A stretch of DNA of 64,000 nt from CAIWHR01 sp963726775 (GTDB taxonomy: Bacteria > Pseudomonadota > Gammaproteobacteria > Burkholderiales > Casimicrobiaceae): positions 310,001-374,000 of the forward strand of contig CAVSDL010000001.1 of NCBI GenBank assembly GCA_963726775.1, given 5' to 3'. Below the pieces are notes generated by a model. It ran no database searches. It was not told where the DNA came from and saw nothing but the letters and a program-made list of their open reading frames with translations. Every line of letters begins with the position of its first letter. Positions within the stretch are counted from its first letter, which is position 1. Both the position numbers and the translations under genes were made by a program. This document shows positions 17,666 to 25,989 of the stretch, piece by piece.

Positions 17666-18815
17666 GGAAGACCTCGCGTCTCCCCATCGCGTGCAGCGGG
17701 CGCTCTCTGCGCGCGCCGGCGCCACGCACCGGCGCATCGCCGTCATCGGCGACTCTCGTTTCCGCGGGTCTCGCCACATCGACACGGGCGACCGTGCCGG
17801 GCTTCGCCGGCCGGTACGGCATGCGCAGGTGCACTTCGTAAGCGTCGGCGATGACCTTCGATTCGAGCGAGCCCTCGGCGTCAAAATGCAAGGCGAGCCG
17901 TTCGCGCACGTTGTCGATCGCCATCTTGTTGCCGCCATGATGGCGTCCACCGTCCGCCTGATAGGGATTGCGCAGAATGGCGTGCACGTCGCCACCCTTG
18001 TAGAAGATGTTGATCGAGACCACGCCCTGGCCGCTCGACGGCTCGATGCCGTGGTACACCGCGTTTTCCAGGAGCGGCTGCAGAACCAGGGGCGGCACCA
18101 GAGCGTCGCCCGGCATGCTGGTGAGATGCCATTCGACCTTCAGCCGATCGCCCAGCCGCAGCATCTCGAGAGCAAGGTATTGCCGGCACAGTTCCACTTC
18201 GTCGGCAAGCGGCGCAAGCTCGCGGTTGTCGCGCATCAGCACGCGGAAAAGGTCCGCCAGGTCCTCGAGCGCAGTCTCGGCGCGCCGCGGATCGGTGCGT
18301 ACCAGCGATAGCACGGCGGTGATGCTGTTGAACAGGAAGTGCGGGCGGATCCGCGCCTGGAGCGCCTGGAGGCGCGCTTCGGTGATCGCCGGGGACAGCG
18401 CCTTGGCACGCAGGCGAAAGTAGAACAACAGGGCGCCGCACAGGAGCAGCGCGAGCAACAGATTCCGCAGCAGTCCGTCCGGAGAGCTCGTGGCGAGCGG
18501 GCCGACGAGCGCGTGAATCGAGATGCCCGCGGCAACGGTGATGGCCGCTACCACGCAAGCACCCGTCCCGTAGGTCTGCCGCGCGAGCCACGGCTGCAGC
18601 GCATAGAGAGCCGCAAGCTGCAGCAGCAATTGCGGCTCCAGAGCCGCGACGTTGGCGAACCATTCCGCCAGCCAGAGGCTCAGGCGCGATTCCTGCACCA
18701 ACGCGGCAACCGCCGCGAGCCCATTGGCCGCGACGAGGACGCGCAGAATCGTTCCCAGATTGCGGAAGTCCGGCAGCGCGAGAGGAACCCGGTTTTGTCT
18801 TATAATCGGCCGCAT
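17658..18815 (-). CDS. algZ: LytS/AlgZ-type membrane sensor histidine kinase
   Basis: 385 aa. About four to five hydrophobic segments make up residues 15-150. They are followed by the His_kinase domain with the phospho-acceptor in ARIRPHFLFNSITA, the N-box LLQPLLENAVYHGIEP and a GHL-type ATPase end (NKMAIDNVRERLALHF). The G-box is short, as in the LytS class. I set the start at 18815 (MRPIIRQNRV); upstream codons lie in the divergent argH leader and are not conserved-looking. It is the cognate partner of the overlapping response regulator. Confidence 0.9.
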   Translation of the reverse strand: MRPIIRQNRVPLALPDFRNLGTILRVLVAANGLAAVAALVQESRLSLWLAEWFANVAALEPQLLLQLAALYALQPWLARQTYGTGACVVAAITVAAGISIHALVGPLATSSPDGLLRNLLLALLLCGALLFYFRLRAKALSPAITEARLQALQARIRPHFLFNSITAVLSLVRTDPRRAETALEDLADLFRVLMRDNRELAPLADEVELCRQYLALEMLRLGDRLKVEWHLTSMPGDALVPPLVLQPLLENAVYHGIEPSSGQGVVSINIFYKGGDVHAILRNPYQADGGRHHGGNKMAIDNVRERLALHFDAEGSLESKVIADAYEVHLRMPYRPAKPGTVARVDVARPAETRVADDGDAPVRGAGARRERPLHAMGRREVFHG

Positions 18816-18999
18816 ATCGGCACCTTTATGCAAGCTTCGTGCCGGGCGGCAACGCTCCGGCTTGTTCGGGGGCCCTGGCGGCGGCCTGACCATTGTCGGC
18901 AACCACCGTGCGCGAGGCAAGCCGCGTGGGCGGTCGGCCACGATTCCAGGTGTTTTCCGTATCCTTTCCTTCCCTCCGGCACCCTGTCCGCGCCGCCCC

Positions 19000-20427
19000 A
19001 TGGCTGACCCCAAGCCGCCGCACGACACCGCCGCCGCCGGCGGCTGGTCCGGCCGTTTCAGCGAGCCCGTCTCCGAGCGGGTGAAGCGCTACACCGCGTC
19101 GGTGGGATTCGACCACCGCCTGGCCGCGGTCGACATCGCCGGCTCGCTCGCCCACGCCCGGATGCTCGCCGGCGCAGGCGTACTGTCCGGGGCCGATCTG
19201 GCCGCGATCGAGCGGGGGATGGCGCAGATCCGGGGCGAAATCGAACGCGGCGAATTCGTCTGGTCGCGCGACCTCGAGGACGTCCACCTCAACATCGAGC
19301 ACCGGCTGACGGCGCTCGTCGGCGATGCCGGCAAGCGCCTCCACACGGCGCGCTCGCGCAACGACCAGGTCGCGACCGACCTGCGCTTGTGGCTCCGTGG
19401 CGCGATCGACGCCCTGACCGTGGATCTCACCTCGCTCCGGCGCGCGCTTCTCGATCTCGCGGAGCAGCACGCCGCCACGATCATGCCCGGCTTCACGCAC
19501 CTGCAGGTGGCGCAGCCGGTGACGTTCGGCCATCACCTGCTCGCATACGACGCGATGCTCGCCCGCGACATGGAGCGCCTCACCGACTGCCGCCGGCGCG
19601 TCAACCGCCTGCCGCTGGGCTCCGCCGCCTTGGCCGGAACCGGCTTTCCGATCGACCGCGCGCGCGTGGCGGACGAACTTGGCTTCGAGGGGCTGTGCCC
19701 GAATTCCCTCGACGCGGTGTCCGACCGCGACTTCGCGATCGAATTCGCGGGAGCGGCGACGCTCGTGATGCTGCACCTTTCGCGATTCGCCGAAGAACTT
19801 GTCCTGTGGGTAAGCCCCCGTTTCGGATTCATCCAGCTCGCCGACCGCTTTTGCACCGGCTCGTCGATCATGCCGCAGAAGAGAAATCCCGACGTCCCCG
19901 AGCTGGTGCGCGGCAAGTCGGGCCGCGTCGTCGGCCACCTGGTGGGGCTCGTCACGCTGATGAAGGGGCAGCCGCTCGCCTACAACAAGGACAACCAGGA
20001 AGACAAGGAGGCGCTGTTCGACACCGTCGACACGCTCGCCGATACGCTGGTGATCATGGCGGATCTCGTGGCGACGGGCATCACCGTCGACGCGCAGCGG
20101 ATGCGCGACGCGGCACGCGAGGGTTACGCGACGGCCACCGATCTCGCCGATTACCTGGTGCGCAAGGGCATGCCGTTTCGCGACGCGCACGAGGCCGTCG
20201 CGCGCGCGGTTCGCGATGCCGAGGCAAAGGGTGTCGACCTCGCCGACCTGCCGCTCGCGGATCTGCGATCGTTCGCGGAAACGATCGGCGAAGATGTCCA
20301 TGCCGTGCTGACACTGGACGGCTCCGTGGCGAGCCGCAGCCATCCTGGCGGCACGGCCCCAGTGCAGGTGCGCGCCGCGATCGCCGCCGCGCGCACGGCG
20401 CTCGAAGGTCTGTCGCCCGAACGATGA
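19000..20427 (+). CDS. argH: Argininosuccinate lyase
   Basis: Last step of arginine synthesis, splitting argininosuccinate into arginine and fumarate. 475 aa, normal length. The fumarase/lyase superfamily signature GSSIMPQKRNPD lies about two-thirds along, with HTARSRNDQVATD, PGFTHLQVAQPVTFGHH and VSDRDF also present. Start at ATG 19000 (MADPKPPHD). The frame upstream to 18652 covers the divergent sensor leader. argC for the same pathway lies 3 kb downstream. The SemiSWEET start codon overlaps its stop (ATGA). Confidence 0.97.
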   Translation: MADPKPPHDTAAAGGWSGRFSEPVSERVKRYTASVGFDHRLAAVDIAGSLAHARMLAGAGVLSGADLAAIERGMAQIRGEIERGEFVWSRDLEDVHLNIEHRLTALVGDAGKRLHTARSRNDQVATDLRLWLRGAIDALTVDLTSLRRALLDLAEQHAATIMPGFTHLQVAQPVTFGHHLLAYDAMLARDMERLTDCRRRVNRLPLGSAALAGTGFPIDRARVADELGFEGLCPNSLDAVSDRDFAIEFAGAATLVMLHLSRFAEELVLWVSPRFGFIQLADRFCTGSSIMPQKRNPDVPELVRGKSGRVVGHLVGLVTLMKGQPLAYNKDNQEDKEALFDTVDTLADTLVIMADLVATGITVDAQRMRDAAREGYATATDLADYLVRKGMPFRDAHEAVARAVRDAEAKGVDLADLPLADLRSFAETIGEDVHAVLTLDGSVASRSHPGGTAPVQVRAAIAAARTALEGLSPER

Positions 20428-20735
20428 CGGTGTCGGTGCAGGATGCGCTGGGGTTCGCCGCGGGAACACTGACGACGATCGCCTTCGTGCCGCAGGTCGC
20501 GCGCATGGTCCGGTTGCGGCATGCCGAGGACCTGTCGTGGTGGATGTTCGCCATTTTCAGCGCCGGCACGCTGCTGTGGCTGTGGTACGGCATCAGGCTC
20601 GGCTCGCGGCCGGTAATCCTGGCCAACGTAGCGACGCTGGCGCTTCTGTCGGCGATCGTCGTTCTGAAGTGGCGTTATCGCCGCGGACCGTCGCCGGATC
20701 GCGGCGCGGGACACGAACTCGCAAGGGGAAACTGA
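20424..20735 (+). CDS. SemiSWEET family sugar transporter
   Basis: 103 aa with three hydrophobic helices forming one half-unit of the SWEET fold; such proteins dimerise to move sugars down their gradient. The PQ-loop motif is visible as TIAFVPQVARM, then LSWWMFAIFSAGTLLWLWYG and a third helix. It starts on the argH stop (ATGA overlap) and its own stop overlaps the next gene (TGATG), so three genes form a tight transcript. The true substrate is unknown. Confidence 0.88.
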   Translation: MTVSVQDALGFAAGTLTTIAFVPQVARMVRLRHAEDLSWWMFAIFSAGTLLWLWYGIRLGSRPVILANVATLALLSAIVVLKWRYRRGPSPDRGAGHELARGN

Positions 20736-21613
20736 TGGACGCAACGCGCATCGCCTTTCTCGGCCTCGGCGTGATGGGCTACCCGATGGCGGGACATCTC
20801 GCCACGGCGGGCCACCGCGTGACCGTCTACAACCGGTCGCCCGCAAAGGCGGCGAAGTGGATCGCGCAGCACGGCGGGGGAGCGGCGGCAACGCCCGCGG
20901 CGGCGGCGGCTGACGCCGAGCTGGTGATGATGTGCGTGGGCAACGACGATGACATCCGCGCCGTCGCGTTGGGCAGCGATGGCGCGCTGGGGGCCATGCG
21001 GCCCGGATCGATACTCGTCGACCACACGACGGCCTCGGCGCGGGTCGCACGCGAAATTCATGCGGCTGCCGGAGCGATCGGCGTGGGGTTCCTCGACGCG
21101 CCCGTGTCGGGCGGCCAGGCCGGGGCCGAGAACGGCAAGCTGACCATCATGGTCGGCGGCGACGCGGCAGCGTTTGCCCGAGCCGAGGCGGTCCTCGCTC
21201 GCTACGCGCGCGCCGTGACGCTGATGGGCGGGCCCGGCAGCGGGCAGCTGACGAAGATGGTCAACCAGATCTGCATCGCGGGGCTCGTCCAGGCGCTCGC
21301 GGAGGGGATCAATTTCGCGTCCAAATCCGGGCTCGACGTCCTTCGCGTCCTCGACGTGATCGGCAAGGGCGCCGCACAGTCGTGGCAATTGGACAACCGC
21401 GGAAAGACGATGGCGGCGGACGAGTTCGACTTCGGATTCGCCGTCGATTGGATGCACAAGGATCTCGGGATCTGCATCGCCGAAGGGCGCGCAAACGGCG
21501 CGGCGTTGCCGGTGACGGCCGTCGTGGACCAGTTCTATGCCCGGCTGCGGGCGCGGGGCGGGGGGCGCTGGGACTCGTCCAGCCTCATCCGCCTGCTGAG
21601 CGACGACCGCTGA
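20735..21613 (+). CDS. NAD(P)-dependent beta-hydroxyacid dehydrogenase (3-hydroxyisobutyrate dehydrogenase family)
   Basis: 292 aa. The N-terminal Rossmann motif IAFLGLGVMGYPMAGHL is followed by the substrate signature DAPVSGGQAGAENGKL, with the catalytic lysine in GSGQLTKMVNQI. The start ATG at 20735 overlaps the SemiSWEET stop and follows AAGGGGA. The family includes 3-hydroxyisobutyrate, tartronate semialdehyde and succinic semialdehyde reductases; the exact substrate cannot be assigned. Confidence 0.9.
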   Translation: MDATRIAFLGLGVMGYPMAGHLATAGHRVTVYNRSPAKAAKWIAQHGGGAAATPAAAAADAELVMMCVGNDDDIRAVALGSDGALGAMRPGSILVDHTTASARVAREIHAAAGAIGVGFLDAPVSGGQAGAENGKLTIMVGGDAAAFARAEAVLARYARAVTLMGGPGSGQLTKMVNQICIAGLVQALAEGINFASKSGLDVLRVLDVIGKGAAQSWQLDNRGKTMAADEFDFGFAVDWMHKDLGICIAEGRANGAALPVTAVVDQFYARLRARGGGRWDSSSLIRLLSDDR

Positions 21614-21695
21614 CCGCCGGCGCCGCCCGGCAAACCGCCCGACGAAGCGAAGGGCCCACCGCGATTTGGCAGGCGCGGCAGCGATCCCGTGCCGC

Positions 21696-22136
21696 CTATG
21701 CGCCGGGCGCCGGCACCCGATCGCCTTCGATGACCTCGATCTCGTAGGTCAGTTCGGCGGTCTTCGCCAACATCAGCGTGGCGGAGCAATACTTGTCCTT
21801 GGAGAGTTTGACCGCGCGCTCGACCTGGCGCCGGTCGAGCCCGCGCCCGGCGACCGCGTACTTGAGATGGATCTTGGTGAACACCCTGGGCTCGGTGGCC
21901 GCGCGCTGCGCTTCCGCTTCGACGACACAATCGGCGATCGGCTGCCGGGCCTTTTTCAGGATCGTCACGACATCGAAGGCGGTGCACGAAGCCGCCCCCA
22001 TGAGTAGCAGTTCCATGGGACGGCCGCCCAGATTCCGGCCGCCGTGCTCCGGCGCCCCGTCGATCACGACGGCATGGCCGCTGCTGGTTTCACCGACGAA
22101 GCTGACGCCTTCCACCCATTTCACCCGTGTCTTCAT
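21696..22136 (-). CDS. OsmC family redox protein
   Basis: 146 aa OsmC/Ohr-fold protein. The two redox cysteines are in MGAASCTAFDV and KYCSATLMLA, the spacing used for thiol-dependent peroxide reduction. The sequence resembles the YhfA-like OsmC branch rather than Ohr. It is transcribed toward argH-side genes and divergent from the region holding the candidate small RNA and rplM. An OsmC gene just before rplM-rpsI is common in betaproteobacteria. Confidence 0.92.
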   Translation of the reverse strand: MKTRVKWVEGVSFVGETSSGHAVVIDGAPEHGGRNLGGRPMELLLMGAASCTAFDVVTILKKARQPIADCVVEAEAQRAATEPRVFTKIHLKYAVAGRGLDRRQVERAVKLSKDKYCSATLMLAKTAELTYEIEVIEGDRVPAPGA

Positions 22137-22310
22137 CGCCCCGCATGCCTGTTCACGTTATGTCCGCGTGATCATTCGGATCTGCCATTTTGCGTCGGTA
22201 TGTATGCGCTCACTCTTTGCCAAGGTCCGGTAGTCAATCCGATGCATTGTCCAATGCCTTGCACCGCAACACAACCTTGTATTGTGCATTGCAATATGCG
22301 AATATCATTT

Positions 22311-22420
22311 CTGCTCGACGGTCCGAAGTCCCCCCTTCGCCCGTCCGAGCCATTCCTCCCTACCTCCTCCAAGGGCGGAATCTTCGAAGCGCGATCCTCA
22401 CCCGATCGCGCTTCCTTTTG
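22311..22420 (+). ncRNA. Candidate small RNA with C-rich loop, CCTCC motifs and its own terminator
   Basis: No coding frame is supported here, yet a plus-strand rho-independent terminator ends at 22420. Just before it are a two-part hairpin (GACGG 22317-22321 with CCGTC 22341-22345; CGAAG 22324-22328 with CTTCG 22335-22339; loop TCCCCC) and an unpaired stretch containing CCTCCC and CCTCCTCC. These could pair with Shine-Dalgarno sequences. TATCAT at 22303-22308 could be the -10, but the -35 is weak. The gene call and the 5' end are inference. Confidence 0.5.
22386..22420 (+). terminator. Orphan rho-independent terminator
   Basis: Perfect 11-bp stem GAAGCGCGATC / GATCGCGCTTC around a 7-nt loop, followed by CTTTTG. 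No plus-strand gene lies upstream within 770 bp (osmC is on the other strand), so it most likely ends a non-coding transcript. Confidence 0.75.
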
Positions 22421-22436
22421 TCCAAATCCCGAGGTC

Positions 22437-22470
22437 GCGGCGCCGCGCTTGGTCGAGCGCGCGGCGCCGC
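22437..22470. repeat. Perfect 12-bp GC inverted repeat
   Basis: GCGGCGCCGCGC and its exact complement GCGCGGCGCCGC flank a 10-nt spacer. No T run follows on either strand, so it is not a typical terminator. It lies between the orphan terminator and the rplM promoter. Confidence 0.7.
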
Positions 22471-22566
22471 AGCAAGACGAGGATGCCGCCAAAATCGGCC
22501 CACCGAAAGCGCCCCCGGCACCATGCGGCGGCGCAATGGCGGCCCCGGGGCGACGACCGGCTCGCC

Positions 22567-22596
22567 TTGACCGAGATGGCAAAAACCGATTATCAT
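22567..22596 (+). promoter_or_regulatory. Sigma70 promoter of rplM-rpsI
   Basis: TTGACC (22567-22572) and TATCAT (22591-22596) with an 18-bp spacer. Initiation near 22603 would leave a leader of about 36 nt before the rplM ATG at 22639. Confidence 0.7.
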
Positions 22597-22638
22597 CCAA
22601 GACTTTGCTGAAGAATTGACCCAAGACTGGAAACTTCG

Positions 22639-23067
22639 ATGAAAACCTATTCCGCCAAGCCTCAGGACATCCAGCGGGATTGGTTCGTGGTGGACGCCAC
22701 GGACAAGGTTCTCGGCCGCCTCGCCAGCCAGATCGCGCTGCGGCTGCGCGGCAAGCACAAGGTGACCTTCACGCCCCACATGGACACCGGCGACTTCATC
22801 GTCGTCACCCACGTGGAACGGATCCGCGTGACGGGCAACAAGGCCGAGGACAAGCTCTATCACCGCCACAGCGGTTACCCCGGCGGCATTTCGACGACGA
22901 ATTTCAGCAAGATGCAGGCTCGCTTCCCGGGCCGGGCGCTGGAGAAAGCCGTCAAGGGCATGCTGCCGAAGGGGCCGCTCGGCTACAAGATGCTGAAAAA
23001 ACTCAAGTGCTACGCCGGTGATACGCATCCGCATTCGGCGCAGCAACCGAAAACCCTGGACATCTGA
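22639..23067 (+). CDS. rplM: 50S ribosomal protein L13
   Basis: 142 aa, standard length for L13. It opens MKTYSAKPQDIQRDWFVVDA and has LGRLASQIALRLRGKHK and the C-terminal YAGDTHPHSAQQP. It is followed after 7 nt by rpsI, the universal rplM-rpsI order. The promoter lies at 22567-22596. Confidence 0.98.
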   Translation: MKTYSAKPQDIQRDWFVVDATDKVLGRLASQIALRLRGKHKVTFTPHMDTGDFIVVTHVERIRVTGNKAEDKLYHRHSGYPGGISTTNFSKMQARFPGRALEKAVKGMLPKGPLGYKMLKKLKCYAGDTHPHSAQQPKTLDI

Positions 23068-23074
23068 ACCCCAA

Positions 23075-23467
23075 ATGATCGGCAACTACTATTACGGCAC
23101 CGGCCGCCGCAAGAGCGCCGTCGCGCGCGTGTTCATCAAGAAGGGCACGGGCCAGATCGTCGTCAACGAAAAACCGGCCGACGAGTTCTTCTCGCGCGAC
23201 ACCGGTCGCATGGTGATCCGGCAACCGCTGAAGCTCACCAACCACGAAGCGACGTTCGACATCATGATCAACGTGGCCGGCGGCGGCGAGTCCGGCCAGG
23301 CGGGTGCGGTACGCCACGGCATCACGCGCGCGTTGATCGATTACGATGCGCTGTTGAAGCCGGTGCTGTCCAAAGCGGGCCTCGTCACCCGCGATGCTCG
23401 CGAAGTCGAGCGCAAGAAAGTCGGCCTCCACAAGGCGCGCAAGCGCAAGCAGTTCTCGAAGCGCTGA
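23075..23467 (+). CDS. rpsI: 30S ribosomal protein S9
   Basis: 130 aa. It begins MIGNYYYGTGRRKSAVARVF and ends in the basic tail KARKRKQFSKR that reaches the decoding-site tRNA. The start ATG at 23075 is the only one that gives the conserved N-terminus. A strong terminator at 23486-23520 closes the rplM-rpsI transcript. Confidence 0.98.
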   Translation: MIGNYYYGTGRRKSAVARVFIKKGTGQIVVNEKPADEFFSRDTGRMVIRQPLKLTNHEATFDIMINVAGGGESGQAGAVRHGITRALIDYDALLKPVLSKAGLVTRDAREVERKKVGLHKARKRKQFSKR

Positions 23468-23485
23468 CGAGCCGGAAACTCCGCA

Positions 23486-23520
23486 CGAAGGCCGCCCCGC
23501 GAGGCGGCCTTCGTGTTTTC
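23486..23520 (+). terminator. Rho-independent terminator after rpsI
   Basis: 11-bp stem CGAAGGCCGCC / GGCGGCCTTCG with a 6-nt loop, followed by TGTTTTC. It sits 19 nt after the rpsI stop and separates the ribosomal transcript from argC. Confidence 0.88.
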
Positions 23521-23625
23521 GGCGCCGGCGCGCTTCGCGCCCGACAGTCGACGCGTCATCGCGCGGCGCCGCAAGTGCGCGATGCTAGAATCGCCAACGA
23601 CCCACGACACGCGTACGGGGCATCC

Positions 23626-24657
23626 ATGATCAAGATCGGAATCGTCGGCGGCACCGGGTACACGGGAGTGGAACTCCTGCGGCTGCTCGCGCAGCACCCG
23701 GACGCGGACGTACGCGTGATCACGTCGCGCAAGGATGCGGGAACGAAGGTCGCGGACATGTTCGCGAGCCTGCGAGGGAGATACGAATTCGCCTTCCTCG
23801 ATCCCGCCGACGCCAATCTCGACTCCTGCGACGTGGTGTTCTTCGCAACGCCGCACGGCGTGGCCATGGGCCAGGCGCGTGAACTCGTAGCCGCCGGCAC
23901 GAGGATCATCGACCTTGCCGCCGACTTCCGGTTGCGGGACCCGGCGGTGTTCGAAAAGTGGTACGGGATGCCGCACGCCTGCCCCGATCTGCTGGCCGAA
24001 TCGATCTACGGTCTGCCGGAGATGAACCGCGAGGCGATCCGGAAGGCCCGCATCGTCGGCAATCCGGGTTGCTACCCGACGGCGGTGCAGCTGGGGTTCC
24101 TGCCTCTGGTCGAGGCCGGCGTCGTCGATGCCGGGCACCTCATCGCCGACTGCAAGTCCGGCGTCTCCGGCGCGGGGCGCAAGGCCGAGGTGAGCCTGCT
24201 CTTTGCCGAAGCCTCCGACAATTTCAAGGCCTACTCGATCACCGGCCACCGCCATCATCCCGAGATCGTGCAGGGACTGTCCGCCGCGAGCAGGTCCGCG
24301 CCCGGCCTCATCTTCACGCCGCATCTGACGCCGATGATCCGCGGCATCCACGCGACGCTCTACGCGCGGCTCACCGATCCGCACGTCGACCTGCAGGCGC
24401 TGTACGAGAAGCGCTACGCCCGCGAGCCGTTCGTCGACGTGATGCCGCCGGGCTCGACCCCCGACACGCGCTCCGTGCGCGCCGCGAACGTCTGCCGGAT
24501 CGCGGTTCACCGTCCGCATGGCGGCGACACTGCGCTCATACTCGCGGTCGAGGACAACCTCGTGAAGGGCGCCGCGGGCCAGGCGATCCAGAACATGAAC
24601 CTGATGTTCGGGCTGGCCGAGACGACGGGCCTGACGGCGCTCCCGGTCCTGCCGTAG
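23626..24657 (+). CDS. argC: N-acetyl-gamma-glutamyl-phosphate reductase
   Basis: Third step of arginine synthesis, NADPH-dependent. 343 aa. The Rossmann motif IGIVGGTGYTGVELLRLL opens the protein. The active-site cysteine is in IVGNPGCYPTAVQLG, with SGVSGAGRKA and the histidine in ITGHRHHPEI following. ATG at 23626 gives the family's standard N-terminus; an upstream in-frame ATG at 23575 would add 17 non-conserved residues. Confidence 0.97.
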   Translation: MIKIGIVGGTGYTGVELLRLLAQHPDADVRVITSRKDAGTKVADMFASLRGRYEFAFLDPADANLDSCDVVFFATPHGVAMGQARELVAAGTRIIDLAADFRLRDPAVFEKWYGMPHACPDLLAESIYGLPEMNREAIRKARIVGNPGCYPTAVQLGFLPLVEAGVVDAGHLIADCKSGVSGAGRKAEVSLLFAEASDNFKAYSITGHRHHPEIVQGLSAASRSAPGLIFTPHLTPMIRGIHATLYARLTDPHVDLQALYEKRYAREPFVDVMPPGSTPDTRSVRAANVCRIAVHRPHGGDTALILAVEDNLVKGAAGQAIQNMNLMFGLAETTGLTALPVLP

Positions 24658-24672
24658 CCACGCGAGAGCGCG

Positions 24673-25452
24673 ATGCCGATGCCCGTTTCCTGGCGCCGCG
24701 TGCGCCAGTACTTCAAGCATTTCAGCATCGACGCGCCGCGGATGTCGGTGCGTTCGCACCTGCCGTGGCCGTGGCGCGCGGTGGCCGGCATTGCGCTGCT
24801 CGCCATCATCGGCGGCATGTGGTGGTGGGGCTACGATTTCGGGCAGATTTTCGGCGGCTTCAATCGTCAGGAGATCGAGGCCCGGATCGCCGCACTCGAA
24901 GGCGAGAACGCCCAGTTGCGCGCGGAGGGCGTAGAGGCGCGGGCGAAGATCTCGGAGCTGGACAGCGAGCTGGCCATGACCAAAGGCGCGCAGGCAACGC
25001 TGTCGCGGCAGGCGCTGGAGCTTTCGACCGAGAATACGCAGCTCAACGAAGAGCTCACGTTCCTGCAGAAGCTCGTCGCCGATTCGAACAAGCAGGTCGG
25101 CCTGGCGATCCAGCGGCTCGCCGTCGAGCGCGAGCGCAGCGATGCCTTTCACTACAGTCTCTTCGTGGTTCGCGGCGGCGCCCCCCGCGCCGAATTCGAC
25201 GGCTCGCTGACCTTGCAGGTGACGGCGCTGGCGGCGGGGGTGGACGGCGCTCCCCCGCGGTCGCTGACGCTGATGCTGCCCGAGGAGCAGCCGGAAGCCG
25301 AAGCGGCATTGAAGCTCAAATTCAAGTATTATCAGCGGGTTGAGGGGACGATCCGGGTCCCGCCGGACGCCCAGGTGCGTTCGGTGACCGTCCGCGCGTT
25401 CGAAGCCGGCATCGCGGGCCCGAGGGCCACGCGGACGCTTGTACTCCCGTAA
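24673..25452 (+). CDS. Single-pass membrane protein with coiled coil (DUF6776-type)
   Basis: 259 aa. A short cytoplasmic N-terminus is followed by one transmembrane helix (AVAGIALLAIIGGMWWWGY, about residues 37-55), then a long coiled coil (about 65-150, repeated ALEGENAQLRAE / ELSTENTQLNEEL patterns) and a C-terminal beta-rich domain. The family recurs next to bactofilin and erpA in betaproteobacteria and has no proven function. It is 15 nt after argC and 10 nt before the bactofilin, so a partnership in envelope or cytoskeletal organisation is likely but unproven. Confidence 0.85.
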   Translation: MPMPVSWRRVRQYFKHFSIDAPRMSVRSHLPWPWRAVAGIALLAIIGGMWWWGYDFGQIFGGFNRQEIEARIAALEGENAQLRAEGVEARAKISELDSELAMTKGAQATLSRQALELSTENTQLNEELTFLQKLVADSNKQVGLAIQRLAVERERSDAFHYSLFVVRGGAPRAEFDGSLTLQVTALAAGVDGAPPRSLTLMLPEEQPEAEAALKLKFKYYQRVEGTIRVPPDAQVRSVTVRAFEAGIAGPRATRTLVLP

Positions 25453-25462
25453 GGAGCACCCC

Positions 25463-25870
25463 ATGTGGGATCGCAAGAAGCACACATCTCCGCAGAAGCG
25501 CATCGACTGCCTGATCGGAGCCGGTACCATCGTCCAGGGCGACATCACCTTCACCGGCGGATTGCGGATCGATGGCGAGGTCCGCGGCAACGTCCTTTCG
25601 GCGAACAGCGATCCCGGCACGCTGGTGATCAGCGAACAGGCCCGCGTCGACGGCGAAATCCGCGTCTCGCACGTTGTCGTCAACGGCACGGTGAACGGGC
25701 CCGTCGAGGCAAGCGACTACCTGGAACTGCAGGCCAAGGCGAGGGTCATCGGTGACGTAACCTACAAGACGCTGGAAATGCACGTAGGTGCCGTGATCCA
25801 GGGGCGGCTCAACCGCGTTGAACCCGGTTCGGCTTCCGTGGTCGAACTGAAACGGGCCGTCTCCGAATAG
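25463..25870 (+). CDS. Bactofilin family cytoskeletal protein
   Basis: 135 aa. The central right-handed beta-helix has regular turns (DITFTGGLRIDGEVRGNV; LVISEQARVDGEIRVSHVVV; YLELQAKARVIGDVTYKTL), the mark of self-polymerising bactofilins that scaffold cell-wall or polar structures. ATG at 25463 follows AAGGAG closely. A membrane/coiled-coil protein lies directly upstream, which may anchor the filament. Confidence 0.94.
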   Translation: MWDRKKHTSPQKRIDCLIGAGTIVQGDITFTGGLRIDGEVRGNVLSANSDPGTLVISEQARVDGEIRVSHVVVNGTVNGPVEASDYLELQAKARVIGDVTYKTLEMHVGAVIQGRLNRVEPGSASVVELKRAVSE

Positions 25871-25930
25871 GATCGCTTTGACCGGGATGCATTCCCGCCG
25901 TATCCCACGCCGACCCCATTGGTGGCAGGG

Positions 25931-25960
25931 TTGCGGCCTGACAGCAGGAAATCCGATAAT
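25931..25960 (+). promoter_or_regulatory. Sigma70-like promoter of erpA
   Basis: TTGCGG (25931-25936) and GATAAT (25955-25960) with an 18-bp spacer, 30 bp before the erpA ATG. Confidence 0.55.
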
Positions 25961-25989
25961 GGGACCGACCCAATGTGCAAGGAGCCCTG

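Noticed and set aside
18801..18806. Perfect TATAAT on the plus strand before argH
   Set aside because: No -35 hexamer at a usable distance and it lies inside the start of the sensor kinase gene; kept out of the promoter list.
22190..22619. Short open frames in the osmC-rplM gap
   Set aside because: They disagree in frame, lack ribosome sites and cross the terminator and promoter elements.
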